Shown: piece by piece, positions 56,790 to 64,000 of the stretch
How the letters are laid out: each line of letters opens with the position of its first letter
Position numbering within the stretch: position 1 is the stretch's first letter
Assembly: GCF_032842945.2 (NCBI RefSeq)
Contig: NZ_CP146606.1
Span: forward strand, 62,001 to 126,000
Origin: Roseovarius sp. W115
GTDB lineage: Bacteria > Pseudomonadota > Alphaproteobacteria > Rhodobacterales > Rhodobacteraceae
Direction: 5' to 3'
DNA length: 64,000 bases
Made by a program: the position numbers and the translations under genes
Notes under the pieces: generated by a model
The model's input: the letters and a program-made list of their open reading frames with translations, nothing else
Database searches by the model: none
What the model was told of the DNA's origin: nothing

Positions 56790-57630
56790 AAATCCCGTCC
56801 AACCAATCGTGAACCACCCTGATCCGATCAAGCCCGGCGTGATCGCGGCGCGTCAGCACCCAAAACTCTCTCTCCGGGATGTGGGTCGCCTCCATACCCA
56901 AGCGGCGAAGCCCGGGCATCGCATCGGCGATGATCCGGGGTAAAAGAGACTTTCCAAGCCCGGCCTGAACCGCACGCAACAGACCTTCGGCATCGTTCAC
57001 AGATAGACCGGCACGACGTGACCCGGGCGCATTGGCCAGAGTTTCAATCGCTTGCGCAATCTCCAGATGCTGCATGTTTGGCTCAAACCCGATCCAAGGC
57101 AGATCGCCGCCCGCCATGCGGGCCGCGTAACATCCATATGACATCACGCCAATTTTCCGCGTCAAAACGCCCTGCCCGCCGGTTCTTGGCCGCGCCAGAC
57201 GCAACGCAATATCAGCCTCTCCCTCAAGGATATCCGCATCCCGTGCCTCTGCCACAAGTTCGATCTTCAAGCCCGGCGCAAGATCGCGAAGCGCACCGAG
57301 TTGCGGCAGCAATACGTGGTGCGCCAGAATGGGCACCGTCGAAAGACGCACGCGTCCGGCCAACCCATCTGGTTGCGCGCCTAGACCTGCCCGAATGCGA
57401 CGCTCTACATCTTCCATAGCCTCGGCCTGACCCGCCACTTTGCGGCCTGCCTGGGTCAGCCGCATTTGACCATGGCTGCCACGCGCGACCAAAGCGATGC
57501 CAAGCGCCTCCTCCAGCGCGGCCACCCGCCTTGAAACGGTGGTCTTGTCCACATTGAGCTGGCGGGCCGCTTTATTCAGGCTGCCGCCCCGCATCAGCGC
57601 CAGAATGTATTTCAGATCGTCCCATGTCAT
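56776..57630 (-). CDS. LysR-family transcriptional regulator
   Basis: 284 residues from ATG 57630. N-terminal winged helix (WDDLKYILALMRGGSLNKAARQLNVDKTTVSRRVAALEEALG) and a substrate-binding half (RVRLSTVPILAHHVLLPQLGALRDLAPGLKIELV). It converges on the MFS gene (14-bp overlap of stops) and is divergent from the YciI gene across 95 bases, a common arrangement for controlling the neighbour (inference). Ligand unknown. Confidence 0.93.
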   Translation of the reverse strand: MTWDDLKYILALMRGGSLNKAARQLNVDKTTVSRRVAALEEALGIALVARGSHGQMRLTQAGRKVAGQAEAMEDVERRIRAGLGAQPDGLAGRVRLSTVPILAHHVLLPQLGALRDLAPGLKIELVAEARDADILEGEADIALRLARPRTGGQGVLTRKIGVMSYGCYAARMAGGDLPWIGFEPNMQHLEIAQAIETLANAPGSRRAGLSVNDAEGLLRAVQAGLGKSLLPRIIADAMPGLRRLGMEATHIPEREFWVLTRRDHAGLDRIRVVHDWLDGIFSAV

Positions 57631-57725
57631 GATGCTGCAATTTTGCACCGAGATGAGGCATTTTTCCAGTCTGTGCTGCGCTTGTGCCGTATTTCACAAT
57701 GCATAGGACATAAAAGGAGTTCCCG

Positions 57726-58022
57726 ATGATCTTTATCGTTCTCTTCGAAGACGCCGATGGAAAAGAACATCTGCGTCAGGCGCATATGGCCGATCACCTT
57801 ACGTTTCTAGCCGCAAATGCTGACAAAATCACCGCCGCTGGCCCCCTGTTTACCTCCAACGGGGATGGGCGCGGTGGAATGTGGAGCGTCAAGGCCGAAG
57901 ATGCAGAAGCCGTTGAAGAGCTGGTGCGCGCCGATCCGTTCTATCCGACAGGGCTTCGCAAAACCTGCACGGTTCTTGAATGGCGTCAGGTCTTTCGCGA
58001 CGGCGCACGCGTGACACGCTGA
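57726..58022 (+). CDS. YciI-family protein
   Basis: 98 residues. IVLFEDADGKEHLRQAHMADHLTFLAANADKITAAGPLFTSNGDGRGGMWSVKAEDAEAVEELVRADPFYPTGLRKTCTVLEWRQVF is the YciI alpha/beta-ferredoxin-like fold, with the conserved His/Asp pair (AHMADHL). Start ATG 57726 follows AAAAGGAG. Often divergent from a LysR regulator, as here; function is not established. Confidence 0.9.
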   Translation: MIFIVLFEDADGKEHLRQAHMADHLTFLAANADKITAAGPLFTSNGDGRGGMWSVKAEDAEAVEELVRADPFYPTGLRKTCTVLEWRQVFRDGARVTR

Positions 58023-58052
58023 CCCAACACGGGCTTGCGTCCTCGGACAGAG

Positions 58053-58082
58053 TTTGCAAAATAATCTTCGCATATTTGCAAA
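58053..58082. promoter_or_regulatory. PccR-type operator at pccR (autoregulation)
   Basis: TTTGCAAA (58053-58060) and TTTGCAAA (58075-58082), each exact, 22 bp apart, that is two helical turns. The second lies 13 bases before the ATG of pccR, over its ribosome site, so binding there would block initiation. The sites match the family motif recalled from the literature. Confidence 0.78.
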
Positions 58083-58095
58083 TGAGGCTTTCCCG

Positions 58096-59496
58096 ATGCG
58101 CGCGCAAAAAATCTATGCTGGTGTCAAACTGCGCGAGATGCGCCGGACCTTGACCCTGACCCAAAAGGAGTTTGCCGAAAAGCTTGGGGTCTCCCTGCCC
58201 TATCTGAACCAGATGGAAAACAACAAGCGCCCGATCAGCACCACGGTGGTGCTGGCGCTGGCGCAGGAGTTTGGCTTTGACGTCACCGAGCTCAGCAGCG
58301 CGGATTCCGAGCGTCTTGTCAGTGATATGCGTGAGGCGCTGGCCGACCCGGTTTTTGCCGATGACATGCCGCCCTTGAGCGATCTGCGCCTGACGGCCTC
58401 CAATGCTCCATCCCTGGCGCGTGCCTTTCTCGAACTGCACCGGGCGTATAGAGAGACGCACGAAAGATTGGCCAGTCTCGATGAGGCTCTGGGTCGGGAA
58501 GATGCGCGTATTCAGACAAGCCCCTGGGATGAAGTGCGCGACTTCTTTCACTATTGCGACAACTACATCGACGCCGTGGACCGGGCGGCGGAACATTTTG
58601 CCTCTGGCGCGGACGACCCCCGGCAGATCCGCGATCTGGCGGAGGCGCGGCTGTCCGAGCTTGGCATCAAGATCGCCGGAAGCGACGGCCCGCATCTGCG
58701 CCGTTTTGATGCGGTGGATCGCATCTTGTATCTCTCAACGCTAGCTGAACCTGAGACCCGAACCTTTCAGCTCTTGCTACAGCTTGCCCTCCTGACGCAG
58801 GATAAACTGCTTGAGGCAACGCTTGATCTCGCCCGGTTTCAGACCGAGGCTGCGCGCTCCATCGCCAAGATCGGGCTGGCGAATTATTTCGCCGGGGCCG
58901 CCCTCATGCCTTATGGTGCTTTCTTGCAGGCTGCTCAGACGCATCGACATGATCTGGAGGTGCTGGCCACGCGCTTTGGGGCGTCTATCGAGCAGGTGTG
59001 CCACCGCCTCTCCACCATGCAGCGCCCCGGTGCCAAGGGCGTGCCTTTCTTCTTTGTGCGCGTGGATCAGGCTGGCACGATCACCAAACGCCATTCCGCC
59101 ACGCGGCTGCAATTCGCGCGTTTTGGCGGGGCCTGCGCGCTTTGGAATGTGCACCGGGCCTTTGAAACACCGGGGCGTTTCCTGCGGCAACTGGCGGAGA
59201 CACCGGATGGCGTGCGCTACATTAGCCTGGCGCGGGATGTCAGCAAATCCGGCGGGCATTTTGGTGCACCCGTCCGGAGGTTCGCGGTCGCCTTGGGATG
59301 TGAAGTGCGCCATGCCGATGCGCTGGTCTATGCCGACGATCTGGATCTGGGCAATGCACGGGCGTTTGAACCCATCGGGATATCCTGCCGGATTTGCGAG
59401 CGCACGGACTGCCATCAACGCTCGGTGCCGCCACTGGAACGGCGGTTGCAGGTGACGCCGGATGAGCGGGGAGTGCTGCCCTATCAAGTCGGGTAA
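58096..59496 (+). CDS. pccR: short-chain acyl-CoA regulator PccR (ScfR family)
   Basis: 466 residues from ATG 58096. HTH at about 8-60 (VKLREMRRTLTLTQKEFAEKLGVSLPYLNQMENNKRPIS), a long central domain, and a C-terminal cysteine motif ISCRICERTDCHQRS, the layout of ScfR regulators (HTH + DUF2083). Its homologue in R. sphaeroides controls pccB in response to propionyl-CoA (recalled). Two TTTGCAAA sites precede it and others precede pccB, 2.6 kb away, so it is the likely controller of both. Confidence 0.93.
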   Translation: MRAQKIYAGVKLREMRRTLTLTQKEFAEKLGVSLPYLNQMENNKRPISTTVVLALAQEFGFDVTELSSADSERLVSDMREALADPVFADDMPPLSDLRLTASNAPSLARAFLELHRAYRETHERLASLDEALGREDARIQTSPWDEVRDFFHYCDNYIDAVDRAAEHFASGADDPRQIRDLAEARLSELGIKIAGSDGPHLRRFDAVDRILYLSTLAEPETRTFQLLLQLALLTQDKLLEATLDLARFQTEAARSIAKIGLANYFAGAALMPYGAFLQAAQTHRHDLEVLATRFGASIEQVCHRLSTMQRPGAKGVPFFFVRVDQAGTITKRHSATRLQFARFGGACALWNVHRAFETPGRFLRQLAETPDGVRYISLARDVSKSGGHFGAPVRRFAVALGCEVRHADALVYADDLDLGNARAFEPIGISCRICERTDCHQRSVPPLERRLQVTPDERGVLPYQVG

Positions 59497-59530
59497 ATGG
59501 CAGGTTTGCGAAGAAATTCCTGACATCTTC

Positions 59531-59560
59531 AAAAAAAGTCCGACCCTCTTGGGCCGGACT
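59531..59560 (-). terminator. rho-independent terminator of coxM (minus strand)
   Basis: On the minus strand AGTCCGGCCC (59560-59551) pairs with GGGTCGGACT (59546-59537) with one mismatch, and a run of seven T follows (59537-59531 as complement). It lies 28 bases after the coxM stop. Confidence 0.85.
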
Positions 59561-59587
59561 CCCTTTGACGCGTCATAGGCTTAAAGG

Positions 59588-60375
59588 TCAGGCCGCACCA
59601 ACCGCCCGTCGGGTCATAACACCGACCAGATGTGCGCGATAGGCACCTGAGCCATGAAGATCATTGATCATCCCATCTGCAGGCAACGACAGCCCATCCA
59701 GCGCTGAGGCGGAGAAATTCCCCGACAATGCCGTTTCCGCCTCGGACCAACGAAAGACGCCACCTTCAGAGGCACCCGTCACAGCCACGCGCACACCGTC
59801 CGCGAATTTGGCCACGAACACGCCCACAAGCGCAAAGCGCGAGGCGGGTTGTTCGAACTTCTGGTAGTTGGCCGCCTCTGGAACCGGGAACTTCACCTCG
59901 GTGATGATCTCTCCCACATCCAATGCGGTTTCAAACATCCCCTGGAAGTAATCATCTGCCGCAATCTCGCGTGCGTTGGTGATAATAGTCGCGCCAGAGC
60001 CCAGCGCCCCTGCCGGGTAACAGGCCGAGGGGTCGTTATTGGCCAATGATCCGCCAATCGTACCGCGATTGCGCACCGCAGGGTCCCCGATGTTGTTGGC
60101 CAGAGACGCCAGTGCCGGATAGGCCCCCGCCCCGGCTGCGACGTCGGCGTGGGTTGTTCCCGCGCCAATACAGACCCGGCCGGCATCATCCTGGCAAATG
60201 CCTTGGATTTCACTGATCCCGCCAAGGCTCACTAAGGTCTCAGGGGCCGCCAGCCGTTGTTTCAGCGTAGGGATCAGGGTTTGCCCCCTGCCAATGGCTG
60301 ATTTTCCTCACTCTTGGCCAAAGCCGCGACCGCATCTGCGATTGTGCTCGGGCGTTCGATGTCAAATGCATACAT
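59588..60375 (-). pseudogene. coxM: FAD-binding medium subunit of molybdenum hydroxylase, frameshifted
   Basis: FAD-binding subunit of the CO-dehydrogenase/xanthine-dehydrogenase family. The first frame runs from ATG 60375 through LAGGKP and stops; the rest begins again as SLGGISEIQGI in another frame and continues to 59588 with NIGDPAVRNRGTIGGSLANNDPSA (FAD motif). Adding one C at GGGGGC|AAACCC restores LAGGQTLIPTLKQR and a normal 262-residue protein. Third gene of the coxS-coxL-coxM order typical of form II. Deletion or sequencing error; see findings. Confidence 0.88.
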
Positions 60376-60386
60376 GTCTGATCTCC

Positions 60387-62750
60387 TTACCCTTGCATGG
60401 CTGCCCAGACGCGCGAGGGCGACACGGGCATATCGATATGGGTGACGTCATGGCCTGCGCGTTGAAGCGCATCGACCACCGCATTGACCACCGCAGGCGG
60501 TGAGCCAATCGCCCCTGCCTCGCCGCAGCCTTTCACACCCAGAGGGTTGTGCGTGCAGGGCGTCTGGCAGGAATGATCAACGCTATAGAACGGCACGTCA
60601 TCGGCGCGCGGCATGGCGTAATCCATGTAAGACGCGCTCAGAAGCTGACCGTTCTCGTCATAGGCGGCATTTTCAAGCAATGCCTGTCCGATGCCTTGCG
60701 CCAGACCGCCATGGACCTGCCCTGAGACAATCATCGGATTGATCACATTGCCAAAGTCATCCGCAGCCGCGAACCGCTCAATCGTGACCTTCCCGGTGTC
60801 GGGATCGACCTCGACCTCGCAGGCATAAGCCCCTGCGGGATAGGTAAAGTTCACCGGGTCGTAGAAGGCTGTTTCCTCCAGCCCCGGTTCGATCTCTTCC
60901 AGCGGATAGTTGTGCGGTACATAAGCCGCCAAGGTCACATCGCCCCAGGCCACGGATTTATCCGTGCCCGCGACGGTGAACTGCCCGTCTTTCAACTCGA
61001 TATCAGCCTCAGAGGCCTCCATCAAATGCGCGGCAATCTTCTTGGTCTTGGCGATGATCTTTTCGGTCGCGCGCACCATGGCCGAGCCGCCCACCGCGAT
61101 GGAGCGAGAACCATAGGTGCCCATGCCCATCGGGGCCTTGTCGGTATCGCCATGCTCGATCTCGATCATGCTCTCGTCGATGCCAAGCATCTCGGCCACC
61201 ACTTGCGGGAAGGCGGTTTCATGCCCCTGCCCGTGGCTGTGACTGCCGGTCATGACCGTGATGCCACCCGTGGCGTTCACCCGCACCGTGGCTGACTCGT
61301 AGAGACCAGCCCGCGCGCCCAACTGCCCCACGAGGTTCGAGGGCGCGATGCCGCAGGCCTCGATATAGCAGTTCACGCCAAGCCCACGCAGCTTGCCGTT
61401 CTTCTTGCTTTCAGCCAGCCGTGCTTCAAAGCCCGACATGTCGGCCGTCTCAAGAAGCTTGTCCATCGTGGCGTTGTAATCCCCGGTGTCATATTCCACC
61501 GCCACAGGCGTGGCATAGGGAAACTCGGTGACAAAGTTTTGCCGTCTGAGTGCAATCGGATCGACCCCCAGCTCACGCGCGGCTTTGTCGATCACACGTT
61601 CCAGCTGATAGGTCGCCTCAGGCCGCCCGGCTCCGCGATAGGCATCCACCGGCACCGTGTTGGTGAAGACCGCCTTCACGTTCACATAGATGACCGGCGT
61701 CTTGTAGTTGCCCGCCATCAGCGTGCCATGCAGCCAGGTCGGGATGGAGGGCGCAAAAGTCGACAGATACGCCCCCATATTGGCGTAAGTCTCTGTACGC
61801 ACGGCAGTGAAATTATTGTCCGCATCCAGCGCCAATTCGATCTTCGTCACGTGGTCCCGGCCATGGGCGTCAGAGATGAACGCCTCAGAGCGTGAACAGG
61901 TCCATTTGACCGGCCGGTTGAGCGCCTTGGCCGCAAAGGTGCAGAACGCCTCTTCGGCATAATGATAAATCTTGGAGCCAAAGCCCCCGCCCACATCTGG
62001 CGCCACAACGCGCAGCTTGTGCTCTGGAATGCCCAGAACAAACGCGCCCATCAAAAGGCGGATCACATGCGGGTTCTGCGAGGTGGTGTAAAGCGTGCTG
62101 TCATCGGTAGAACGGTTGTAATCGCCCACCGCCACACGCGGCTCCATCGCATTGGGCACCAACCGGTTGTTTTTCAGTTCCAGCGTGGTGACATGCGCCG
62201 CTGATTTGATGGCCTCATCCACGGCGTCTTTGTTTTCCTCAACAAAACCCCAGTCATAGCAGAGGTTTGACGTCAGATCGTCATGCACCTTGGTGGCACC
62301 GTCCTCCAATGCGGCCTTCATGTCCATCACTGCAGGAAGCTCGTCGATATCGACTTCAATGGCTTCTGCCGCGTCGCGCGCCTGTTCGCGCGTCTCTGCC
62401 ACCACGGCGGCAATCGGATCGCCCACGTGGCGCACCTTGCCTTGCGCCAGAACCGGGTGTCCGGGTTCCTGCATGGGCTCGCCATGGCGATCTGTCACCT
62501 GCCACCCGCAGGGCAATCCACCCACCTCGGCAAAATCCGCTCCGGTGAACACTCGCAGCACGCCGGGCATGCCCTCGGCAGCCTTGGTGTCGACCGATTT
62601 CAGCGTGCCATGCGCCACGTCCGAGCGCAGAAAATGCACATAGGCCTGACCGCGCATATTGATGTCATCTGTATAGTTGCCGTTCCCCGTCAGGAACCGA
62701 ACGTCTTCGCGCCGCTTGGAACTGGCGCCGATGCCTCCATCTTTGGGCAT
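60387..62750 (-). CDS. coxL: molybdopterin-binding large subunit, form II CO-dehydrogenase type
   Basis: 787 residues from ATG 62750 after GGGAGG. The active-site loop reads AYRGAGR (near residue 375), the form II signature, not AYXCSFR of true CO dehydrogenase (form I). Moco-binding blocks include [21 protein letters not shown], and [14 protein letters not shown] near the C-terminus. Members oxidise purines, aldehydes or CO poorly; substrate unknown. It starts after coxS and is followed by coxM. Confidence 0.93.
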   Translation of the reverse strand: MPKDGGIGASSKRREDVRFLTGNGNYTDDINMRGQAYVHFLRSDVAHGTLKSVDTKAAEGMPGVLRVFTGADFAEVGGLPCGWQVTDRHGEPMQEPGHPVLAQGKVRHVGDPIAAVVAETREQARDAAEAIEVDIDELPAVMDMKAALEDGATKVHDDLTSNLCYDWGFVEENKDAVDEAIKSAAHVTTLELKNNRLVPNAMEPRVAVGDYNRSTDDSTLYTTSQNPHVIRLLMGAFVLGIPEHKLRVVAPDVGGGFGSKIYHYAEEAFCTFAAKALNRPVKWTCSRSEAFISDAHGRDHVTKIELALDADNNFTAVRTETYANMGAYLSTFAPSIPTWLHGTLMAGNYKTPVIYVNVKAVFTNTVPVDAYRGAGRPEATYQLERVIDKAARELGVDPIALRRQNFVTEFPYATPVAVEYDTGDYNATMDKLLETADMSGFEARLAESKKNGKLRGLGVNCYIEACGIAPSNLVGQLGARAGLYESATVRVNATGGITVMTGSHSHGQGHETAFPQVVAEMLGIDESMIEIEHGDTDKAPMGMGTYGSRSIAVGGSAMVRATEKIIAKTKKIAAHLMEASEADIELKDGQFTVAGTDKSVAWGDVTLAAYVPHNYPLEEIEPGLEETAFYDPVNFTYPAGAYACEVEVDPDTGKVTIERFAAADDFGNVINPMIVSGQVHGGLAQGIGQALLENAAYDENGQLLSASYMDYAMPRADDVPFYSVDHSCQTPCTHNPLGVKGCGEAGAIGSPPAVVNAVVDALQRAGHDVTHIDMPVSPSRVWAAMQG

Positions 62751-62837
62751 GATATAATCCTCCCTAATCTCTGATCTGCTCATCAGCCCTTGTGGGCTTC
62801 TTCTCGAAGAAAGCCTCCGGCTTGATGAGCGCGCGCC

Positions 62838-63323
62838 TTATTCAGCAGCGATGTTACTCACGTCCTGGCCCGATGCGGCCAGAATCGCCTTGACGATATT
62901 ATGATACCCGGTGCAGCGGCAGATATTGCCCTCAAGGTAATCGCGGATCTCCGCCTCAGATGGCTTGGGGTTCTCGGCCAAAAGCGCCGAGGCCGACATC
63001 ACCATGCCCGGTGTGCAAAAACCGCATTGCAGACCGTGATGATCCTGAAACGCCTGTTGCACGGGATTGAGCGTGCCATCCTCGGCCGCCACGCCCTCGA
63101 TCGTGGTGACGTCCGCACCTTCAGCCTCGGCGGCGAACATGGTGCACGCCTTGACCGCCTTGCCGTCCACATGCACCACGCAGGCGCCGCATTGGCTGGT
63201 GTCGCAACCCACATGCGTGCCGGTAAGGCCCAAATTCTCTCGGATAAAATCAACTAACAGCGTGCGTCCTTCGATCTCACCGGACGCAGGCTTGCCGTTC
63301 ACGGTCATGCTGACCTGTGCCAT
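62838..63323 (-). CDS. coxS: 2Fe-2S small subunit of molybdenum hydroxylase
   Basis: 161 residues from ATG 63323 after AGGGAGGAG. Two 2Fe-2S clusters are evident: plant-type [21 protein letters not shown] in the N-half and the helical domain with QCGFCTPG and [14 protein letters not shown]. It passes electrons from the Mo site to FAD. First gene of the coxS-coxL-coxM unit. Confidence 0.95.
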   Translation of the reverse strand: MAQVSMTVNGKPASGEIEGRTLLVDFIRENLGLTGTHVGCDTSQCGACVVHVDGKAVKACTMFAAEAEGADVTTIEGVAAEDGTLNPVQQAFQDHHGLQCGFCTPGMVMSASALLAENPKPSEAEIRDYLEGNICRCTGYHNIVKAILAASGQDVSNIAAE

Positions 63324-63450
63324 CGGCTCCTCCCTATTTGGCTTTGTTATTAGCTGAAGGAAGTTAAACACGCCCCCCGCCAGATGAGAACCCTGTAATT
63401 TCATCATTTTCAGGTCAGTTTGGCGCAGCGTTAGTGTCCGCGACAGCTGG

Positions 63451-63471
63451 CACTCTTTGCAGAGTGCAAAG
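63451..63471. promoter_or_regulatory. overlapping palindromes in the coxS / MBL divergent promoter region
   Basis: CTTTGCA (63455-63461) and TGCAAAG (63465-63471) are a perfect inverted repeat around GAG; overlapping it, CACTC (63451-63455) pairs with GAGTG (63462-63466). It lies between the two divergent genes and contains TTTGCA/TGCAAA half-sites like those of ScfR regulators. A regulatory role is inferred. Confidence 0.5.
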
Positions 63472-63570
63472 TCACAGTTTGTTGAGCCTGACCGAGTTCG
63501 TATTGCCAAGCAAAACCTTGAAGACCACCATCAATGGTTCCTCACACCCCAACATCCGGGAGATATTTTC

Positions 63571-64000
63571 ATGACACCCCCCAACAGACGACAGTTTCTG
63601 GCATCCAGCGCAGGCGTTGCGGCCCTTGGCCTGACAGGCCAGCTTGCCTTTGTGACGTCGGCCCAGGCGGCTGATCTGCGCAAGACAGGCCACTACTCTT
63701 ACAAGATCGGCGATATCGAGATCATTTCAATCTATGACGGCGTCTGGCAAAACGATGGCTTCGATGCGATCTCTCCCGGCGTGCCCGGCGACGACATCAA
63801 AGCCGCCCTCAAAAAGGCCAACTTGACCACAGATTACGTGCCCATCGAGTTTGCCTATACTGTGGTCAAAACCGGTGGTAAAACCATTTTGCTGGATACA
63901 GGCACCGGCGGGCAGCTTGCGCCAACCGCCGGACTTGGCACCAATGGAGGGTTGGCTGCCGCCGGGATCACCCCCGACAAGGTCGACAAAGTCCTCATCA
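63571..64000 (+). CDS. Tat-exported metallo-beta-lactamase-fold protein (partial, right edge)
   Basis: 143 residues are visible; the gene continues past base 64000. The signal peptide has RRQFLASSAGVAALGLTGQLAF with a Tat twin arginine (NRRQF), cleavage near SAQAA. The mature part DLRKTGHYSYKIGDIEIISIYDGVW...GGKTILLDTGTGG is the first strand region of an MBL-fold hydrolase; the HxHxDH motif is not yet reached. Divergent from coxS across 247 bases. Role unknown. Confidence 0.82.
   Translation, partial: MTPPNRRQFLASSAGVAALGLTGQLAFVTSAQAADLRKTGHYSYKIGDIEIISIYDGVWQNDGFDAISPGVPGDDIKAALKKANLTTDYVPIEFAYTVVKTGGKTILLDTGTGGQLAPTAGLGTNGGLAAAGITPDKVDKVLI

Noticed and set aside
1-64000. Insertion sequences, prophage or integrative element
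   Set aside because: No transposase, integrase, phage structural gene or tRNA attachment site was found; the foreign-looking parts are limited to the 8.1 kb gene and the toxin-antitoxin pair.

Overview
The window looks like chromosomal DNA of an alphaproteobacterium of the order Rhodobacterales (Roseobacter group). The pointers are high GC, a PccR/ScfR-type regulator with pccB, pccA and mcm, an NDUFS4-like complex I protein, HdaA beside ppk1 and ppx, the short form of ProS, form II CO-dehydrogenase-like genes, and many short-overlap operons. No rRNA, tRNA, CRISPR array, prophage or transposase was found.

Layout. 1-8 kb: a Xre/ScfR-like regulator (cut by the left edge) is divergent from a five-gene branched-chain-amino-acid-type ABC transporter that leads into acetyl-CoA synthetase (acsA). 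8-12 kb: two copies of a REP-like palindromic repeat flank a small low-GC membrane gene, followed by three EamA/DMT exporters. 12-15.6 kb: a queC-queD-queE-queF operon for 7-deazaguanine (queuosine precursor) synthesis behind a MATE exporter gene; the 49-bp gap before queC holds a clear preQ1-I-type riboswitch overlapping the Shine-Dalgarno. 15.7-18.6 kb: DUF1007 + NicO metal transport, PPK2, NDUFS4-like. 18.8-22.6 kb: uvrB (broken by a one-base deletion), then a low-GC toxin-antitoxin cassette (HTH-DUF433 + PIN-like). 22.6-33.5 kb: housekeeping and small genes (sulfotransferase, Usp, EamA, DUF4864, Ldh2 family, lolD and its permease, proS, fasciclin). 33.6-39.2 kb: AI-2E-family permease, hdaA, ppk1, ppx. 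39-46 kb: nuclease-like, DnaJ/TerB, GNAT, VOC, MAPEG, methylmalonyl-CoA mutase, sulfotransferase-like. 46-55.4 kb: pccA, a DcaP-like porin, small lipoproteins and secreted proteins, cupin, pccB. 55.5-59.5 kb: MFS exporter, LysR/YciI pair and pccR. 59.5-64 kb: coxS-coxL-coxM (form II; coxM also frameshifted) divergent from a Tat-exported metallo-beta-lactamase-fold protein cut by the right edge.

How the parts work together. Two modules handle short-chain acyl units: uptake (substrate unknown) plus acetate activation on the left, and propionyl-CoA to succinyl-CoA conversion (pccB, pccA, mcm) on the right. Each has an ScfR-type regulator. TTTGCAAA sites precede pccB and pccR, and TTTACAA-type half-sites spaced by whole helical turns lie between the left regulator and its transporter. 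PPK1, PPX and PPK2 make, degrade and use polyphosphate, with hdaA (control of replication initiation) in the same apparent operon as ppk1-ppx.

Points that need care: uvrB and coxM each lack exactly one base next to a homopolymer, which is more likely sequence error than biology. Functions were assigned by reading translations and motifs; no database search was possible.
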